The notes: generated by a model from the letters alone, not told the origin. Counted from the stretch's first letter, positions 1-8,552 are shown. The stretch: 24,664 bases of DNA from an uncultured Oscillospiraceae bacterium (GCA_900539855.1 UQDO01000035.1:1-24664); one strand, 5' to 3'. Made by a program: numbers and translations.

Positions 1-91
1 CATTCATTTTCTTCTTTTTTTAAAGAAAATGGGTCATATCACTTTACAACGCAGATTTCGGCAAATAAAATTATAAAAACGGGCGAAACGA

Positions 92-127
92 AGACGCCGC
101 ACACCCAAACTCAGGTATGCGGCGTCT
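92..127 (-). terminator. Hairpin downstream of the spore-protein gene
   Basis: A perfect 10-bp stem (AGACGCCGCA pairing with TGCGGCGTCT) lies just past the stop codon of the spore-protein gene on the minus strand. The tract that follows on that strand is only moderately T-rich (TCGTTTCG, then TTTTT), so this is a plausible but imperfect Rho-independent terminator. Positions 1-91 show no gene I can support. Confidence 0.6.
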
Positions 128-145
128 CACTATTCGAAAGGTATC

Positions 146-327
146 TTATTTGATGCTGCTTTCGTAAGACTCGATCATCTTCTTGACCATCTGTCCGCCT
201 ATAGAACCAGCCTGCTTAGCGGTAAGATCGCCGTTGTATCCCTGCTTCAGGTTGACGCCTACTTCGTTAGCGGCCTCCATCTTGAAACGGTTGAGAGCCT
301 CTCTTGCTTCAGGAACTGCTGTCATTT
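146..327 (-). pseudogene. Alpha/beta-type small acid-soluble spore protein (SASP), frameshifted
   Basis: Alpha/beta SASPs coat and protect DNA in the dormant spore. The downstream frame reads EALNRFKMEAANEVGV, then GYNGDLTAKQAGSIGG and a QMVKKMIESYESSIK tail, a typical clostridial SASP. The only well-placed start is ATG at 325-327, preceded by GGAGGG about 7 nt upstream; it reads MTAVPEARE, the expected SASP N-terminus. These halves are in different frames: the distance from ATG to stop is 182 nt, 2 nt more than the 180 needed for a 59-residue protein. The extra 2 nt lie in a TCTCTCT tract at about 300-307 (AGAGAGA on the coding strand). As written, the ATG frame stops after about 22 codons. 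Removing one CT dinucleotide restores a normal SASP. It could be a genuine pseudogene, a slippage-variable repeat or a sequencing/assembly error. Family identity is very likely; the functional state is unknown. Confidence 0.85.
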
Positions 328-363
328 GTTTTCCCTCCCTTTAATGTTTTTTCGCGTTTGCAA

Positions 364-393
364 TAGTATTGTTTGCATATTGAAAAATTATAT
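364..393 (-). promoter_or_regulatory. Possible sigma-G-like promoter of the SASP gene
   Basis: On the minus strand ATATAA and AATACTA are separated by 17 nt, about 37 nt upstream of the SASP start. Forespore sigma-G promoters have a CATnnTA-type -10, and AATACTA resembles that. This is a weak call, supported mainly by the gene downstream. Confidence 0.3.
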
Positions 394-436
394 TATAGGT
401 AAAATCAGATAATAAATTCAAATTTTTGGAGCTGAT

Positions 437-473
437 AAAAACAAAACGGCAGAACTCCTGCCGTTTTGTTTTT
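437..473 (-). terminator. Rho-independent terminator of the first GH16 gene
   Basis: A 16-bp perfect stem with a 5-nt loop (AACTC), GC-rich in its centre (CGGCAG/CTGCCG) and flanked by A and T runs. It lies 50 nt past the stop codon of the GH16 lipoprotein gene. The symmetric A/T flanks mean it could work in either direction. Confidence 0.85.
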
Positions 474-522
474 CATATATTTATATTTCCATTAAGCCTG
501 TAATCACAGTTGCCTGCAGCGA

Positions 523-2346
523 TTAATGTATTTTTTTAAAATCGCCGTGCAGCATATCGGTGCTCCAGAGCGATTGTCCATCCTTCTGATAAATGTGTAC
601 CCAATCAACAATATATTTGTTGGTATTCGCCCATTCATCGGGATCGGTCGTGGGCTGTCCGTGGTTGCCCGATCCGCAGGCAAGACTCAGTTTCAGATAT
701 GCCGGCTGAGAGTACGCGATCTGCTCGGGTCCTTCCCTCAACTGCTGATCGGCGTAGACCTCACCGTCGCAGGTAAAGCGGACATGCGTATTGTCAAGCC
801 ATTCGTATCCGTATGTATGGAAATCCATCCAGAAACCCCTGGCATCCTTGCTTATCACCTTGTTGTTTACATGTATAGTCTCGGTATATCCATTCTCTTT
901 ACCGAGCGACGTAGGCCATGCGAAGGTGTTGCCGTACGCCCATGTGCCGGGTCCGTAACACTCCTCAATGTCGGTCTCGCTGAAGAATAGCTGCGAGGTT
1001 CTGTCCTCAACATTTTTGGCGCCTTTTGACTGCGTCCAGAGAGCAGTCCAGAAGCCCATGCCTTTAGGGTGAACCGTGGATATTTCTATGTATCCATACA
1101 GGTACTCCATAAGATCTATGGTAGTCAGCATACCGCCGTAATATGTGTCGCTTGTTTCAACAGCGACCTCATACAGCTTGCCGTCCGCGACATAGTTGTT
1201 GTTAAGCCGTTTGTTTCCGCGGCGCTGATCCTTGCCGTTTGCAGCCGACCTGTATCCGGAAACCTCGTCCCATCTGACATCCCATTTTTTAAGATCGATC
1301 TCGGTACCGTCAAAGTCGTCCCTCCATGTGGGTACATATGTTGTTGCGGTATCGTATGATCCTATCGCATCGTTATAATTGCCGTTTTCCACCGACATGG
1401 ATGATGTGATCTCCAAATTGGCTGAAATCAGTTTATCAAATTCCGTAACAGCCATTGCGGTCGCATACGGACTGCCGCCGTTTAAAAATATTTTCCTGTC
1501 CTCTATGCGTATTTCATATGTGTCATGATCTGATATTGTCTTTACACCGTCGCGGTCACAGTTGCCGACAATTATCTCATATTCAGCAGTTTCCGTTCGG
1601 CTGAGCGTTGGGTCTACAGGACCGGCAGTGACGGTATCATTGACAATTTTCGGCGCATAGCCGGATTTTTTCTTAATGTCATCCACAAGCTCATCTACCG
1701 CATTCATCGTAAGATACGAGGTATTATATATCGGCTTTACTATATTGATCTTTGCAAGCTTATCGATACCGAATATTTTAAGCTCAGTAAAGCCGGAAGT
1801 ATCTGAAAAGGTGCAGTTGATACCGCCGGTCACAACATTTCCGGTAATGTAATCGGTATTGAAACGCTCAACCGCCTTACCCAGAGTTTCGTTATCGAGG
1901 GCGTATATGACGATATCGTTATCAATCGTGCAGATAATGTAATCATTATAATGACCGCCAACCTCTGCTATCAGCAGTTCGCGCGCTTTTTTGGTTGATT
2001 CACGGTTGGTATCACCTATAAGTATCTCCGCCCTGCCGTCCTTTTCGGTCGAATCGGAAATATTTGAGGCTTTGACCTTGTAAACTTCCAGTACTTTCTT
2101 ATAAACCGACGTAGCAAGCGGCAAAATATTCGCATCGTCTTCCGGGCGTACAACCCTATAGGTAGATTCCCCGTCAGAGTCTACAAAATTAACATCGGCT
2201 GTGCTTATTATGCCGCCTGTGTCGACGCTGCCGGCATCACCCGAACCGCCCGATGACGCGTCTTGCTTTTTACCGCATGCGCCGAAAAGTGACGCAGTCA
2301 GTAAAAGGACAAAAATCAGGCAAATTAATTTCACATATTTATTCAC
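523..2346 (-). CDS. GH16-family surface lipoprotein (endo-glycanase), copy 1
   Basis: A 607-aa lipoprotein predicted to sit outside the membrane. Residues 1-23 form a signal peptide ending in a lipobox (LFGAC, lipid-bearing Cys24). A Ser/Gly-rich tether follows. Residues about 60-320 hold two similar alpha/beta units (ILIGDTNREST near 108-118 and EIIVGNCDRDGV near 257-268), reminiscent of the N-terminal accessory domains of GH20/GH67-type enzymes. Residues about 340-607 are a GH16 jelly-roll: it begins WRDDFDGTEID and has the catalytic signature ETDIEE at 457-462 (ExDxxE; nucleophile, helper Asp, acid/base Glu). GH16 enzymes cut internal beta linkages in laminarin, mixed-linkage glucan, galactans, or poly-LacNAc in mucin; the substrate cannot be read from sequence. 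The start is GTG at 2344-2346 with GGGAG about 7 nt upstream. The gene downstream of it in the map (2557-4425) is a close paralog. Confidence 0.85.
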   Translation of the reverse strand: MNKYVKLICLIFVLLLTASLFGACGKKQDASSGGSGDAGSVDTGGIISTADVNFVDSDGESTYRVVRPEDDANILPLATSVYKKVLEVYKVKASNISDSTEKDGRAEILIGDTNRESTKKARELLIAEVGGHYNDYIICTIDNDIVIYALDNETLGKAVERFNTDYITGNVVTGGINCTFSDTSGFTELKIFGIDKLAKINIVKPIYNTSYLTMNAVDELVDDIKKKSGYAPKIVNDTVTAGPVDPTLSRTETAEYEIIVGNCDRDGVKTISDHDTYEIRIEDRKIFLNGGSPYATAMAVTEFDKLISANLEITSSMSVENGNYNDAIGSYDTATTYVPTWRDDFDGTEIDLKKWDVRWDEVSGYRSAANGKDQRRGNKRLNNNYVADGKLYEVAVETSDTYYGGMLTTIDLMEYLYGYIEISTVHPKGMGFWTALWTQSKGAKNVEDRTSQLFFSETDIEECYGPGTWAYGNTFAWPTSLGKENGYTETIHVNNKVISKDARGFWMDFHTYGYEWLDNTHVRFTCDGEVYADQQLREGPEQIAYSQPAYLKLSLACGSGNHGQPTTDPDEWANTNKYIVDWVHIYQKDGQSLWSTDMLHGDFKKIH

Positions 2347-2520
2347 TTGCTTTCTCCCTTTCCGTATCTTTTAATTAAAGTATATCATAGGCATTCTGCA
2401 AAGGGAATAGATAAATAGAAGAATAATTGCCTATCAAAAGTACATATTTGCATTGAATTTTAGCGTAAAGTCCATAATATTATGTTTGTTTTAGCAATTT
2501 GTACATATTTAAAAACAGAA

Positions 2521-2547
2521 AGCTGGAGGCTTTAAAAGCCTCCGGCT
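2521..2547 (-). terminator. Rho-independent terminator of the second GH16 gene
   Basis: A strong stem (GGAGGCTT pairing with AAGCCTCC, extended by AGC/GCT) lies 9 nt past the stop of the 622-aa GH16 gene. It is followed on the minus strand by TTTCTGTTTTT. It separates the two GH16 genes into two transcripts. Confidence 0.8.
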
Positions 2548-2556
2548 TAGGGTTAT

Positions 2557-4425
2557 TTATGAATGTGTTATCTTCCAGTCCATCGCATTCTTGCGCGAAG
2601 TCTGCCACATTGTCTGACCTGTTTTCTGATAAAGAGCTATCCAGTCGGTTATGAATTTATTGGTTTCGGTAAGCTCCTTCTCATCGGTCGTAAGACCCTG
2701 GTTGGAAGAACCGAATACCATGGATATCTGCATATAGGTCGGCTGAGAATAGGCAAGCTGCTCGGCGCCTTCCCTCAGTTCCTGATCAACATACGCCTCA
2801 CCATCGCAGGTGAACCTGACGCGGGTCTGATCGACCCATTCATAGCCGAAGGTGTGGAAATCCATCCAGAAGCCGCGGTCGTCATCACTGTGTCTTGCAT
2901 TGTTTACATGCACAGCGCCCGTCTTATCAGCCGGTATTCCAAGCTGCGCCTTACCGTAATGCGTAGGCCACGCAAATGTATTGCCGTAGACCCATGTGCC
3001 GTCTCCGTAGCACTCCTCAACATCGGTCTCGCTATGGTACATAGCGGTCTCATCAGTTATAGGACCGGTGCCGGATTGCAATACCGAAACACCCCAGAGC
3101 GAGGTCCACATACCGACGCCCTTCGGATGGATATCCGAAATTTCAAGATATCCGTAAAGGTACTGCATCATTGTTTCGGTCGTTATTCTTCCGCCGTAGT
3201 AATGCTCAGTGTCCATCTCTGCAGCTATATAGAAGCAGCCGTCCTTAACGTAGTTGTTTTTCAGCTTGCTGCTTCCGCGCATAGGACTTCTGCCGGTCGC
3301 ATCGGTCGGATAGTTCGTTCCTTCGTCCCATCTGACATCCCATATTGATTCATTTATGGATGTGCCGTCAAAATAGTCGCCCCATACCCACTTATATGTG
3401 CTGGCGCTGTCATATGATTTTATGACCTCGTCATACGAACCGGACGCAACCGAGAGCGCAGGAGTAATTTCAGTATTAGCAGAAATTATCTTTGTAAACT
3501 CGGAAACGGCAAGTGCGGTCGCATGTGCGCTGCCGCCGTTTAAGAATATCTTCTTATCTTCAATGCGTATCTCATATTTATCAGGATCGGAAATAATATT
3601 TACACCGTCGCGTTTACAGTTGCCGATTATTATTTCATACTCCGCCGCGTCGGTCACCGTAAGCGTTCCCGAACCATCGGTTTTATTACCGGTGTTGGAA
3701 GCGACCTGATCCTTCTGCAGTTCAAGCGCATATCCGTTGTTTTTAAGTATCGCATCCAAAAGGCTGTTGGTCTCATTCTGGGTTAAATACGACACATTAT
3801 ATATCGGACGCACTACCTTAATATTTGAAAGATGGTTCAATCCGAAAATAGTGAGCGGTTTGTATGCGTTGGGATCACTGAAGAAATAATTTATTCCTCC
3901 GGAAACAGGATTCTGCTTAAGGTAATTATCACAGAAATAATTTGCTGCGGTAATCGTAGACTCATCACTTGAACCGACAATTACTATATCTTTGTCTATA
4001 GTGCAGATTATATATTCGTCGGCACGTCCCGAACCCTCTGCGTTCAGAATCTGCAGCGCTTTGGCAGTGGAATCACGGTTAGTTTTACCGATGAGTATTT
4101 CGGCTCTGTCATTTTTCTCCTCCGAATCAGTAACATTTGCCGGAGAAACGTTGTACTGAGCCTTGTAGGTTTTAAAAACGAGCGATCCAAGCAATGAAAC
4201 ATCATTTGATGCTTCCTCGGGACGAACTATGCGGTATGCAGCCTCGCCGTCGGCATCAAGGAAACTGACATCAGCGGTATTTATGTAGCTGTTGACAAGT
4301 TCGCTGGCATCAGGACCGGAGGATGCACTGCCGGATGATGTGTTTTCTTTTTTTCCACATGCACCGAACAAGCCCAAAACCATAAGAACCATCAGTGCAG
4401 CGGCAAAAAATCTCTTAGCCTTCAT
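2557..4425 (-). CDS. GH16-family surface lipoprotein (endo-glycanase), copy 2
   Basis: A 622-aa paralog of the neighbouring 607-aa protein with the same layout. It has a signal peptide and lipobox (LFGAC, Cys23), a Ser-rich tether and two alpha/beta accessory units (ILIGKTNRDST near 110-120, EIIIGNCKRDGV near 264-275). A GH16 domain from about residue 346 begins GDYFDGTSINESIWD. The catalytic signature ETDVEE at 466-471 is intact. Both copies share GNTFAWPT after the active site and a GFWMDFHT block. The copies differ in the loop just before the active site, where this one has extra residues (about 447-463), so substrate preference may differ. ATG start with GGAGG 8 nt upstream; it has its own promoter (4462-4490) and terminator (2521-2547). 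The lipoprotein and GH16 calls are firm; the substrate is unknown. Confidence 0.87.
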   Translation of the reverse strand: MKAKRFFAAALMVLMVLGLFGACGKKENTSSGSASSGPDASELVNSYINTADVSFLDADGEAAYRIVRPEEASNDVSLLGSLVFKTYKAQYNVSPANVTDSEEKNDRAEILIGKTNRDSTAKALQILNAEGSGRADEYIICTIDKDIVIVGSSDESTITAANYFCDNYLKQNPVSGGINYFFSDPNAYKPLTIFGLNHLSNIKVVRPIYNVSYLTQNETNSLLDAILKNNGYALELQKDQVASNTGNKTDGSGTLTVTDAAEYEIIIGNCKRDGVNIISDPDKYEIRIEDKKIFLNGGSAHATALAVSEFTKIISANTEITPALSVASGSYDEVIKSYDSASTYKWVWGDYFDGTSINESIWDVRWDEGTNYPTDATGRSPMRGSSKLKNNYVKDGCFYIAAEMDTEHYYGGRITTETMMQYLYGYLEISDIHPKGVGMWTSLWGVSVLQSGTGPITDETAMYHSETDVEECYGDGTWVYGNTFAWPTHYGKAQLGIPADKTGAVHVNNARHSDDDRGFWMDFHTFGYEWVDQTRVRFTCDGEAYVDQELREGAEQLAYSQPTYMQISMVFGSSNQGLTTDEKELTETNKFITDWIALYQKTGQTMWQTSRKNAMDWKITHS

Positions 4426-4461
4426 TATTTATTCCTCCAAATATAACGGATTACATCTATG

Positions 4462-4490
4462 ATTATATTCTTTTCTGCACATAAAATCAA
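4462..4490 (-). promoter_or_regulatory. Sigma-A promoter for the 622-aa GH16 gene
   Basis: TTGATT, 17 nt, TATAAT on the minus strand, giving a leader of about 30 nt before the ATG at 4425. It shows that the GH16 gene has a start point separate from the nag operon upstream. Confidence 0.75.
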
Positions 4491-4637
4491 TAATCAAGAC
4501 AAAAAATTTTATGCACTTTTCGATACACCAATATGTATTTATGGAAAAGCAAATAACCGTTTATCAAGGAAAACCGCCGAATCAAGAGAAAGTTTGTTAA
4601 AAAAAAGACAATAGTGTTTTTTGCACAAATCAAGAAA

Positions 4638-5690
4638 TCATACCGTTTTGCCGCCAATAAACACCTTATTGACAGTCATATCCTGATTAAGTATGAGCAT
4701 ATCGGCATCAGAACCTACGGATATGGTGCCTTTGTTTAGACCGAATCTTTTTGCCGGCGTTTCACTTGCCATTTTCACTGCCTCGTAGAAATCGATGCCG
4801 GACTCGACAGCAACCTTTACGCAATAAAGCAGCGGATGCGAACCGCCAGCCAATGTCCCGTCGTCAAGTTCAAGTCTGCCGTTTCTCATGAACACCGCAA
4901 GTCCGCCGGAGGAATACTCGCCGTCGGCAAGTCCGGCAGGTCTTATACAGTCACTCACAAGTATCAGCCTGTCACTGCCGAACATTTTATACAGCGCTCT
5001 TACGGCGGTAAGCGAAACATGGACACCGTCACATATCACCTCGGCAAAAGCGCCATTGTCAAAGGCGGCGCCTATGGGACCCGGCTCACGGTGCAGAAAC
5101 GGCGGCATGGCGTTGAAGGTATGCGTAAGGCAGTCGGCACCGGCTTGTATGGCGGCAGCGGCTTCGTCATATGTGCAGCATGTATGTCCTATCGACACAT
5201 GGCACCCGACGGCTTTTATAAATTCAACCGCTCCCCCAAGCTCGGGTGCCAAAGTCACGGCTGCTACATTTTTAAACCGTGAAAACTCATTTATATCAGG
5301 ATCCTTTATATAAGCCTCATTCTGCGCGCCTTTTTTATGCTTTGAGATATAAGGACCCTCAAGGTGAAATCCCGGAATATTGGCACCCTTAACATCTATG
5401 TCCTGATGTGTAAGCTTTTCAAGTTGGTCGGCACTATCGGTCATAGCGGTGGGCAGCCATGTGGTGGTGCCTGTCTTTGCCAGAGCCATGCTGATATCGC
5501 CCAGTTTGCCGTCGGAGGCGTCAAAGCCGCCGAAGCCGTGAATATGTGTATCAATAAGCCCGGGTATTACCCTTTTGCCGCATGCGTCCACGGTTTCACT
5601 GCCGCTGAAGCTGCCTATCCCCGTTATTATTCCGTTTTCTGTTTTAATATCTGCCGTTCCGTATTTCAGCCTGGCATTTTTAATTATCAT
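4638..5690 (-). CDS. nagA: N-acetylglucosamine-6-phosphate deacetylase
   Basis: NagA removes the acetyl group from GlcNAc-6-P to give glucosamine-6-P, in the cytoplasm. The 350-aa protein is an amidohydrolase-fold TIM barrel: metal-binding HxH at 49-51 (GLIDTHIHG), Glu111 (HLEGPY), His169 (VSIGHT), His190 (LTHTFNAM) and the catalytic Asp247 (LVSDCIRPAG). It is a little shorter than the roughly 380-residue E. coli enzyme. The ATG at 5688-5690 has GGAG upstream. It is the last gene of the ROK-nahK-nagB-nagA operon, 23 nt after nagB, and its product feeds NagB directly. No convincing terminator follows before the GH16 promoter region at 4426-4637. Confidence 0.95.
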   Translation of the reverse strand: MIIKNARLKYGTADIKTENGIITGIGSFSGSETVDACGKRVIPGLIDTHIHGFGGFDASDGKLGDISMALAKTGTTTWLPTAMTDSADQLEKLTHQDIDVKGANIPGFHLEGPYISKHKKGAQNEAYIKDPDINEFSRFKNVAAVTLAPELGGAVEFIKAVGCHVSIGHTCCTYDEAAAAIQAGADCLTHTFNAMPPFLHREPGPIGAAFDNGAFAEVICDGVHVSLTAVRALYKMFGSDRLILVSDCIRPAGLADGEYSSGGLAVFMRNGRLELDDGTLAGGSHPLLYCVKVAVESGIDFYEAVKMASETPAKRFGLNKGTISVGSDADMLILNQDMTVNKVFIGGKTV

Positions 5691-5713
5691 CTTGTATTTC
5701 TCCGACCGGACAA

Positions 5714-6433
5714 TCAGTCCTCTGAACGTTTGCTGTAAATAACCGTTATATCCTCATGAAGCTGCAGTATGGATGCAGGTATTCTCGGAGTTATGGGACC
5801 CGAAAATGCTTTTTCGAGAATATCCTTTTTCTTTTCGCCCGATGCTACAAGGAGTATGCGTTTAGCCTGCATGATCGATACCATGCCCATGGTTATAGCC
5901 TTGCGCGGAACATCAGACGGCGAATCAAAGAAACGCGCGTTGGCAGCAATGGTGGTGGGATCAAGATCTACGACATGTGTCGATTTAACAAAAAAATCAT
6001 CAGGCTCGTTAAAGCCGATGTGACCGTCCTCACCTATACCGAGCAGCTGCAGGTCTATTCCGCCCATTCTCCTGATTCTCGCGTCAAATTCATCACATTC
6101 AGCTTTTATATCGGCGGCAATTCCGCTCGGTACAAAGGTTCTGTTCATGTCGATATTGACGTGCTTAAAAAAATTGTTGTTCATATAGTATCTGTAGCTC
6201 TGCTCATTGTCACCGGAAAGTCCTATATATTCGTCAAGGTTTACCGTGGTGATCTGTGAAAAATCAAGATCGCCCTTTTTGTACCATTCAATAAGCTGAC
6301 GGTATATTCCAAGCGGAGTCGATCCGGTCGCAAGACCAAGCACAGAATCGGGCTCAGTTATTATCTGAGCAGAAATAATGTTGGCAGCCTTTCTCGACAT
6401 CTGATGATATTTTTCGGTTTCAAAATATCTCAT
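5714..6433 (-). CDS. nagB: Glucosamine-6-phosphate deaminase
   Basis: NagB converts glucosamine-6-P to fructose-6-P and ammonia, the step that sends amino sugars into glycolysis. The 239-aa protein has the family motifs ATGSTPLGIY (phosphate binding, about 35-44), NLDEYIGL with catalytic Asp67, and GIGEDGHIGFNEP with Asp136, His138 and Glu143. These match the E. coli Asp72/Asp141/His143/Glu148 set. Length is normal for Firmicutes NagB. The stop codon of nahK is immediately followed by the ATG of nagB (TAAATG), with AAAGG inside the end of nahK as ribosome site, so the two are translationally linked. Confidence 0.97.
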   Translation of the reverse strand: MRYFETEKYHQMSRKAANIISAQIITEPDSVLGLATGSTPLGIYRQLIEWYKKGDLDFSQITTVNLDEYIGLSGDNEQSYRYYMNNNFFKHVNIDMNRTFVPSGIAADIKAECDEFDARIRRMGGIDLQLLGIGEDGHIGFNEPDDFFVKSTHVVDLDPTTIAANARFFDSPSDVPRKAITMGMVSIMQAKRILLVASGEKKKDILEKAFSGPITPRIPASILQLHEDITVIYSKRSED

Positions 6434-7546
6434 TTATCTGTACCTTTCTATTATTGAATTCATTTTTTCTCTTTCATTTTCCATTTCGCTTACCAGTCTG
6501 AACTGCGTACGGCATCTGACAAGGTTGTGCTCAGGGTACGCGGTTTTGAAATACCTGTCACCGCAAAGGTAGTCGGTAAGAAAGCGCATACCGCATTCCA
6601 GAGTCATCATAATAGCGCCGTCGGGCAAATATTTAAGCTCGTCGTCGCTCAACATTCCTCCGCAGCCCTTTAAAAAGCCCCTTGTATAGGTCTCAAAAAG
6701 GGTCATATCGAAATGTACCTTATCAAGATCCTTCTCATCCTCAGCCGCGGTGCTTGCACCGAAACGTATCGAGTCGCCGAAATCGTTGACCGAATAGCCC
6801 GGCATTATCGTATCAAGATCAACTACGCACACAGGCTCTCTTGTGTCTTTATCAAGCAGGACATTGTTCATTTTAGTGTCATTATGAGTCACCTTAAGCG
6901 GAAGCTTGCCTGCTTTATGCGCGTCCTCAAGCGTATTCATATATTCTTTGCGTCTGATAACGAAATCTATTTCATCCTTAACGCCTTCGGCGCGGCTGCA
7001 TATATCATTTTCCACTGCTTCCATAAAGGCTTTGAACCTTACGGGTGTGTTGTGAAAATCGGGTATTGTTTCATAAAGCGTATCCGCCGGAAAATCAGAC
7101 AGCATATGCTGAAACCTGCCGAATGCAATAGCGCTCTGATAAAAATCCTCGCTTGTTTCCGGAAGATCAAGTGACACCGCGTCGGCTATAAAGCCGAGCA
7201 TTCTCCAATAATCACCAGCACCATCGGTATAGTAACCGCAGCCTGAATCGTTTTTTAAAACGGTAAGGGTCTCCCTTTCCGGATCGCCGCCTGCAGAGGA
7301 TATCTTCTTTTTGAGAAATTCGGTAACGTTCATTATATTGCTCATTACCTGTTCGGGATTTTTAAAGACGCATTTGTTGATCTTCTGCAATATGTACTTT
7401 ACCGCCTTTAAGTCATCGTTTTCATAACGCACCAGGAATGTGTCGTTTATATGACCGTTTCCGTACGGTCTGAAATCTATGAACTTTCCAAGTCCGCTCC
7501 ACTGCTTAAGTGCATCCCAGATATTTAAGTCCCGTCTTTTTTTCAT
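6434..7546 (-). CDS. nahK: NahK-like N-acetylhexosamine 1-kinase (APH fold)
   Basis: NahK phosphorylates GlcNAc or GalNAc at the anomeric carbon (1-phosphate); it is known from the bifidobacterial lacto-N-biose/galacto-N-biose pathway. The 370-aa protein has the aminoglycoside-phosphotransferase fold: YGNGHINDTFLV (29-40, nucleotide loop), the catalytic HNDTKMNN (221-228) and Mg-binding VVDLDTIMPG (241-250). Blocks such as DFGDSIRFGASTA, LECGMRFLTDYL and YPEHNLVRCRTQ match my recollection of the Bifidobacterium longum enzyme very closely. It overlaps the upstream ROK gene by 4 nt (ATGA) and abuts nagB, so it is co-expressed with the 6-phosphate route. A generic phosphotransferase of unknown substrate is the alternative; context and motifs favour an amino sugar. 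Confidence 0.82.
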   Translation of the reverse strand: MKKRRDLNIWDALKQWSGLGKFIDFRPYGNGHINDTFLVRYENDDLKAVKYILQKINKCVFKNPEQVMSNIMNVTEFLKKKISSAGGDPERETLTVLKNDSGCGYYTDGAGDYWRMLGFIADAVSLDLPETSEDFYQSAIAFGRFQHMLSDFPADTLYETIPDFHNTPVRFKAFMEAVENDICSRAEGVKDEIDFVIRRKEYMNTLEDAHKAGKLPLKVTHNDTKMNNVLLDKDTREPVCVVDLDTIMPGYSVNDFGDSIRFGASTAAEDEKDLDKVHFDMTLFETYTRGFLKGCGGMLSDDELKYLPDGAIMMTLECGMRFLTDYLCGDRYFKTAYPEHNLVRCRTQFRLVSEMENEREKMNSIIERYR

Positions 7547-8508
7547 TCTTTATTCTCCTCCATCGCGTACAAAGCCGCGCCGAGCACACCGGCATCATTG
7601 CCGAGCTTTGCCGCCATTATTTCGGTTTTTCCCTCAAACGCACCTTTGAGTGACATCTGCGAGGCATATTTCCTGATAGGTGCCACCAAGGTTTCGCCTT
7701 CGGCAGACATGCCTCCGCCTATAACAATGATCTGAGGCTGCAGCAGGGTTATGATATTGCTGATACCTATGCCGAAATAGCGGCAAAAGCGATCAAACAC
7801 CTTTTTTGCTGCTCCGTCCCCCAGCTTCATCGCCCTGAACACTGTCTGCCCGTCAACGTCAGATATCGTACTTGCCACCTGCCACATTTTGCTGTCTGGA
7901 TTATCGAGCATAGCCTCTTTTGTATCGTTTACAAGAGCCGTTGCCGAGCAATAGCACTCAAAACAGCCCTTTCTTCCGCAGGCGCACTGTCTGCCCTGGG
8001 GCACAACCGTTATGTGCCCTATTTCGGCAGCGGCACCGCCTACACCGTCGTATATTTTCCCGTCGAGCACTATTCCGCCGCCTATGCCGGTTCCTATCGT
8101 AACGGCCACGAGAGAATGGGCGCCCTTACCGCAGCCGCAGACCGATTCGGCAAAGGCTGCCGCGTTGGCATCGTTACAGACATATGAAGGCACCGAAAAG
8201 TGCTGTTTCAGCATTTCGTCAAACTGTACATCATTCATCTTCAGATTAGCTGAAAAGACGACCCTTCCGTCCTTTATGACGCCCGGACAGGCAGCACCCA
8301 CAGCTGCTATATCTGACATTGGGATGCCGGCTTTTACAGCCAGTCCGACAGAAAAATCATATATCTTTTTTGCAAATACTGCATGATCACCGTCGGGCTT
8401 TGTCTTAAATGACTCTTTGGCAATCAAACTGCCGTCATTATCCACAATTCCCACGACAGTATTAGTACCGCCTATATCAACACCTATGAAATATCTGTTT
8501 CCGATCAA
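7543..8508 (-). CDS. ROK-family sugar kinase (probable GlcNAc/glucose kinase)
   Basis: A 321-aa ROK kinase that would phosphorylate a hexose, probably at C6. It has the ATP-phosphate loop GVDIGGTNT (9-17), the catalytic base Asp113 in CNDANAAAFAE, a second phosphate loop TIGTGIGGGI, and the ROK zinc site GH (165) plus CACGRKGC (Cys175, 177, 182). No helix-turn-helix is present, so it is an enzyme and not a NagC-type repressor. The start must be TTG (8506-8508): GGGGGG lies 8 nt upstream and there is no ATG before the ATP loop. First gene of the operon; the neighbours make GlcNAc the most likely substrate (supplying GlcNAc-6-P for NagA), though glucose or ManNAc cannot be excluded. Confidence 0.88.
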   Translation of the reverse strand: MIGNRYFIGVDIGGTNTVVGIVDNDGSLIAKESFKTKPDGDHAVFAKKIYDFSVGLAVKAGIPMSDIAAVGAACPGVIKDGRVVFSANLKMNDVQFDEMLKQHFSVPSYVCNDANAAAFAESVCGCGKGAHSLVAVTIGTGIGGGIVLDGKIYDGVGGAAAEIGHITVVPQGRQCACGRKGCFECYCSATALVNDTKEAMLDNPDSKMWQVASTISDVDGQTVFRAMKLGDGAAKKVFDRFCRYFGIGISNIITLLQPQIIVIGGGMSAEGETLVAPIRKYASQMSLKGAFEGKTEIMAAKLGNDAGVLGAALYAMEENKE

Positions 8509-8552
8509 ATCCGCTTCCCCCCTGACTCAAATTAGACCGATCTGTAATTTAA

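Noticed and set aside
1..91. AT-rich inverted repeat ATTTTCTT...AAGAAAAT at the left edge
   Set aside because: Could be the terminator of a gene outside the window, but stem and context are too weak to annotate.
526..990. Long plus-strand open frame inside the GH16 gene
   Set aside because: Antisense shadow of a clearly coding minus-strand gene; no ribosome site and no family pattern. The same applies to the other plus-strand frames under 1069-8386.
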